The translations under genes were made by a program, and so were the position numbers. From NCBI GenBank assembly GCA_029941315.1, contig JAPYQE010000135.1, positions 1-16,254 of the forward strand: a stretch of DNA of 16,254 bases, in the 5' to 3' direction. Shown here piece by piece: positions 15,312-16,254 of this stretch. The notes beneath the pieces are model-generated. The model was given only the letters and a program-made list of their open reading frames with translations, was not told the origin of the DNA and did not search any database. Each line of letters begins with the position of its first letter. The first letter of the stretch is position 1. The stretch comes from GCA-2724215 sp015660315. Its GTDB lineage: Bacteria; Latescibacterota; UBA2968; UBA8231.

Positions 15312-16094
15312 ATGAAGCTCAAGGACAAAGTAGCGCTGATAACAGGCGGCAGCAGTGGTATCGGCCGAGCAGCAGCCGTGGCCATGGCGCGCGAGGGAGC
15401 GAAAGTAGCGCTCACCGCACGCCGAGCAGAGCGCTGCCAGGAAGCCGTCGATGAAATCGAAGGAATGGGCGGCGAAGCGTTGGCCTTGCCCGGCGACGTA
15501 GCCGATGCCGAGCACGTCGAAGCCCTCGTCGCGGCAACCGTCGAGCGGTGGGGCCGCCTCGACATTGTCGTGCCCAACGCCGGCATCAACGGGGTATTTG
15601 CCCCCATCGAGGACATCACCCCCGCAGAATGGGACCAGACCCAAAATATTAACGTGCGTGGTACCTTCCTCACCGTCAAATACGCCATCCCTCACCTGCG
15701 CGCAGCTGGCGGCGGCAGCATCGTCGTCGTCTCCTCAGTCAACGGCAACCGGATTTTCTCCAACTTCGGCTTCACCTCCTACTCCTGCTCCAAAGCCGCC
15801 CAGGTGACCTTCGCCAAAATGGCCGCCGTCGAGTTGGCGCAATGGGATATCCGTATCAACGTCGTCTGCCCAGGCTGGACCAAAACAAGTATCGGTGAGA
15901 ACACTTTCGCGCGCGACATCGACAAAATAAAAATCCCCCGCGAATACCCCGAGGGCATGGTCCCGCTGCAACAGCGCCCCGCCAGTTGCGAAGAAGTGGC
16001 CAACGCCATTCTCTTTTTGGCGTCGAACGATGCTAGTTATGTCACCGGCACTGAGATTTATGTCGACGGGGCGTTGTCTTTGTTTCAGGGCTAG
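15312..16094 (+). CDS. Short-chain dehydrogenase/reductase (classical SDR)
   Basis: NAD(P)-dependent oxidoreductase of the classical SDR family, 260 residues (usual about 250). Rossmann motif TGGSSGIG (11-18); NAG at 89-91; catalytic set N114 (NINVRG), S142 (VVSSVNG), Y157 and K161 (YSCSK); late motif CPGWTKT; C-terminal YVTGTEIYVDGA. Two arginines directly after the second strand (ALTARR) favour NADP(H). The ATG at 15312 has TTAGG 8 bases upstream. It is transcribed away from the enolase-superfamily gene through a shared 100-base intergenic region, so it probably handles a related hydroxy or keto compound. The closest paralogous types are 3-oxoacyl-ACP reductase and glucose-1-dehydrogenase; the substrate cannot be chosen from sequence. 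Confidence 0.93.
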   Translation: MKLKDKVALITGGSSGIGRAAAVAMAREGAKVALTARRAERCQEAVDEIEGMGGEALALPGDVADAEHVEALVAATVERWGRLDIVVPNAGINGVFAPIEDITPAEWDQTQNINVRGTFLTVKYAIPHLRAAGGGSIVVVSSVNGNRIFSNFGFTSYSCSKAAQVTFAKMAAVELAQWDIRINVVCPGWTKTSIGENTFARDIDKIKIPREYPEGMVPLQQRPASCEEVANAILFLASNDASYVTGTEIYVDGALSLFQG

Positions 16095-16141
16095 CGATTA
16101 GAAACGGGCAGGGCATGCCCCTCACTCTTGTCGCTCAATGG

Positions 16142-16254
16142 TCAAAACGCCGCTGGTCGCCCCTGCGCTCCATCTACGGGAATCATCGCCCCATTCACCC
16201 AACAGGCCCTCTGCGAAACCAGAAACGCCACCACATCGGCCACCTCTTCAGCTG
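16142..16254 (-). CDS. Second SDR-family oxidoreductase, C-terminal fragment cut by the window edge
   Basis: Reading leftward from the right edge, the frame gives 36 residues, AEEVADVVAFLVSQRACWVN then GAMIPVDGAQGRPAAF, ending in TGA at 16144-16142. The pattern EEVAxxVxFL ... (W)VNGxxIxVDG is the typical C-terminus of classical SDR enzymes. The N-terminal and catalytic parts are outside the window. It converges on the intact SDR gene, 47 bases apart, and reads as a different SDR because its C-terminus differs from that one. Confidence 0.8.
   Translation of the reverse strand, partial: AEEVADVVAFLVSQRACWVNGAMIPVDGAQGRPAAF

Noticed and set aside
16111..16120. GGGCATGCCC palindrome between the two convergent SDR genes as terminator
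   Set aside because: There is no loop and no T-tract; possibly a chance restriction-like palindrome.
1..16254. Search for CRISPR arrays, transposases, tRNA or rRNA genes, phage or defence genes
   Set aside because: None seen on either strand; the only close repeats are the lipoyl units and the hairpins described.

Overview
The window reads as part of a draft or metagenome-assembled genome of a Gram-negative, aerobic, proteobacterium-like organism. It contains a 10-N assembly gap, a homodimeric AceE-type pyruvate dehydrogenase E1, an E2 with tandem lipoyl domains, an envelope lytic transglycosylase with tetratricopeptide-like repeats, and a Tat-exported peptidase. Coding DNA is GC-rich and tightly packed. 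The taxon cannot be fixed from this stretch alone.

Left part (1-5029, + strand): a pyruvate dehydrogenase operon, aceE (5' end outside the window), aceF and lpdA. The three subunits turn pyruvate into acetyl-CoA, CO2 and NADH. The E2 gene carries two almost identical lipoyl domains, and the N gap lies in the flexible linker just after them.

Middle (5030-8396): an approximately 570-base stretch without an intact gene. Its first two thirds hold what looks like a decayed minus-strand gene convergent with lpdA; the rest is AT-rich. Then come a small hypothetical protein, a membrane-anchored Slt-type lytic transglycosylase, and an overlapping 90-residue membrane protein. A perfect 27-bp inverted repeat closes this unit and serves the converging operon from the other side.

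Right part (8397-15211, - strand): five genes whose junctions all overlap. In transcription order they are a beta-decarboxylating hydroxyacid dehydrogenase, a Tat-exported P1-family aminopeptidase, a second cytoplasmic P1-family aminopeptidase, mutY, and a DUF368 membrane protein (polyprenyl-phosphate transporter family). Upstream, behind a cluster of three hairpins, is a mandelate-racemase-type enolase-superfamily enzyme with a recognisable sigma70-like promoter. Divergent from it is an SDR oxidoreductase, and a second SDR enters from the right edge on the minus strand. The enolase-superfamily enzyme, the SDRs and the hydroxyacid dehydrogenase together suggest catabolism of a sugar acid or hydroxy acid; the substrate cannot be read from sequence.

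I found no CRISPR array, transposase, tRNA, rRNA, or defence or biosynthetic system. The most interesting points are the all-overlapping operon, the peptidase pair that appears to differ in nucleophile (Ser versus Thr) and location, the complete Nudix box in the MutY C-terminal domain, the possible lipoyl-domain collapse at the assembly gap, the probable pseudogene after lpdA, and the hairpin cluster.
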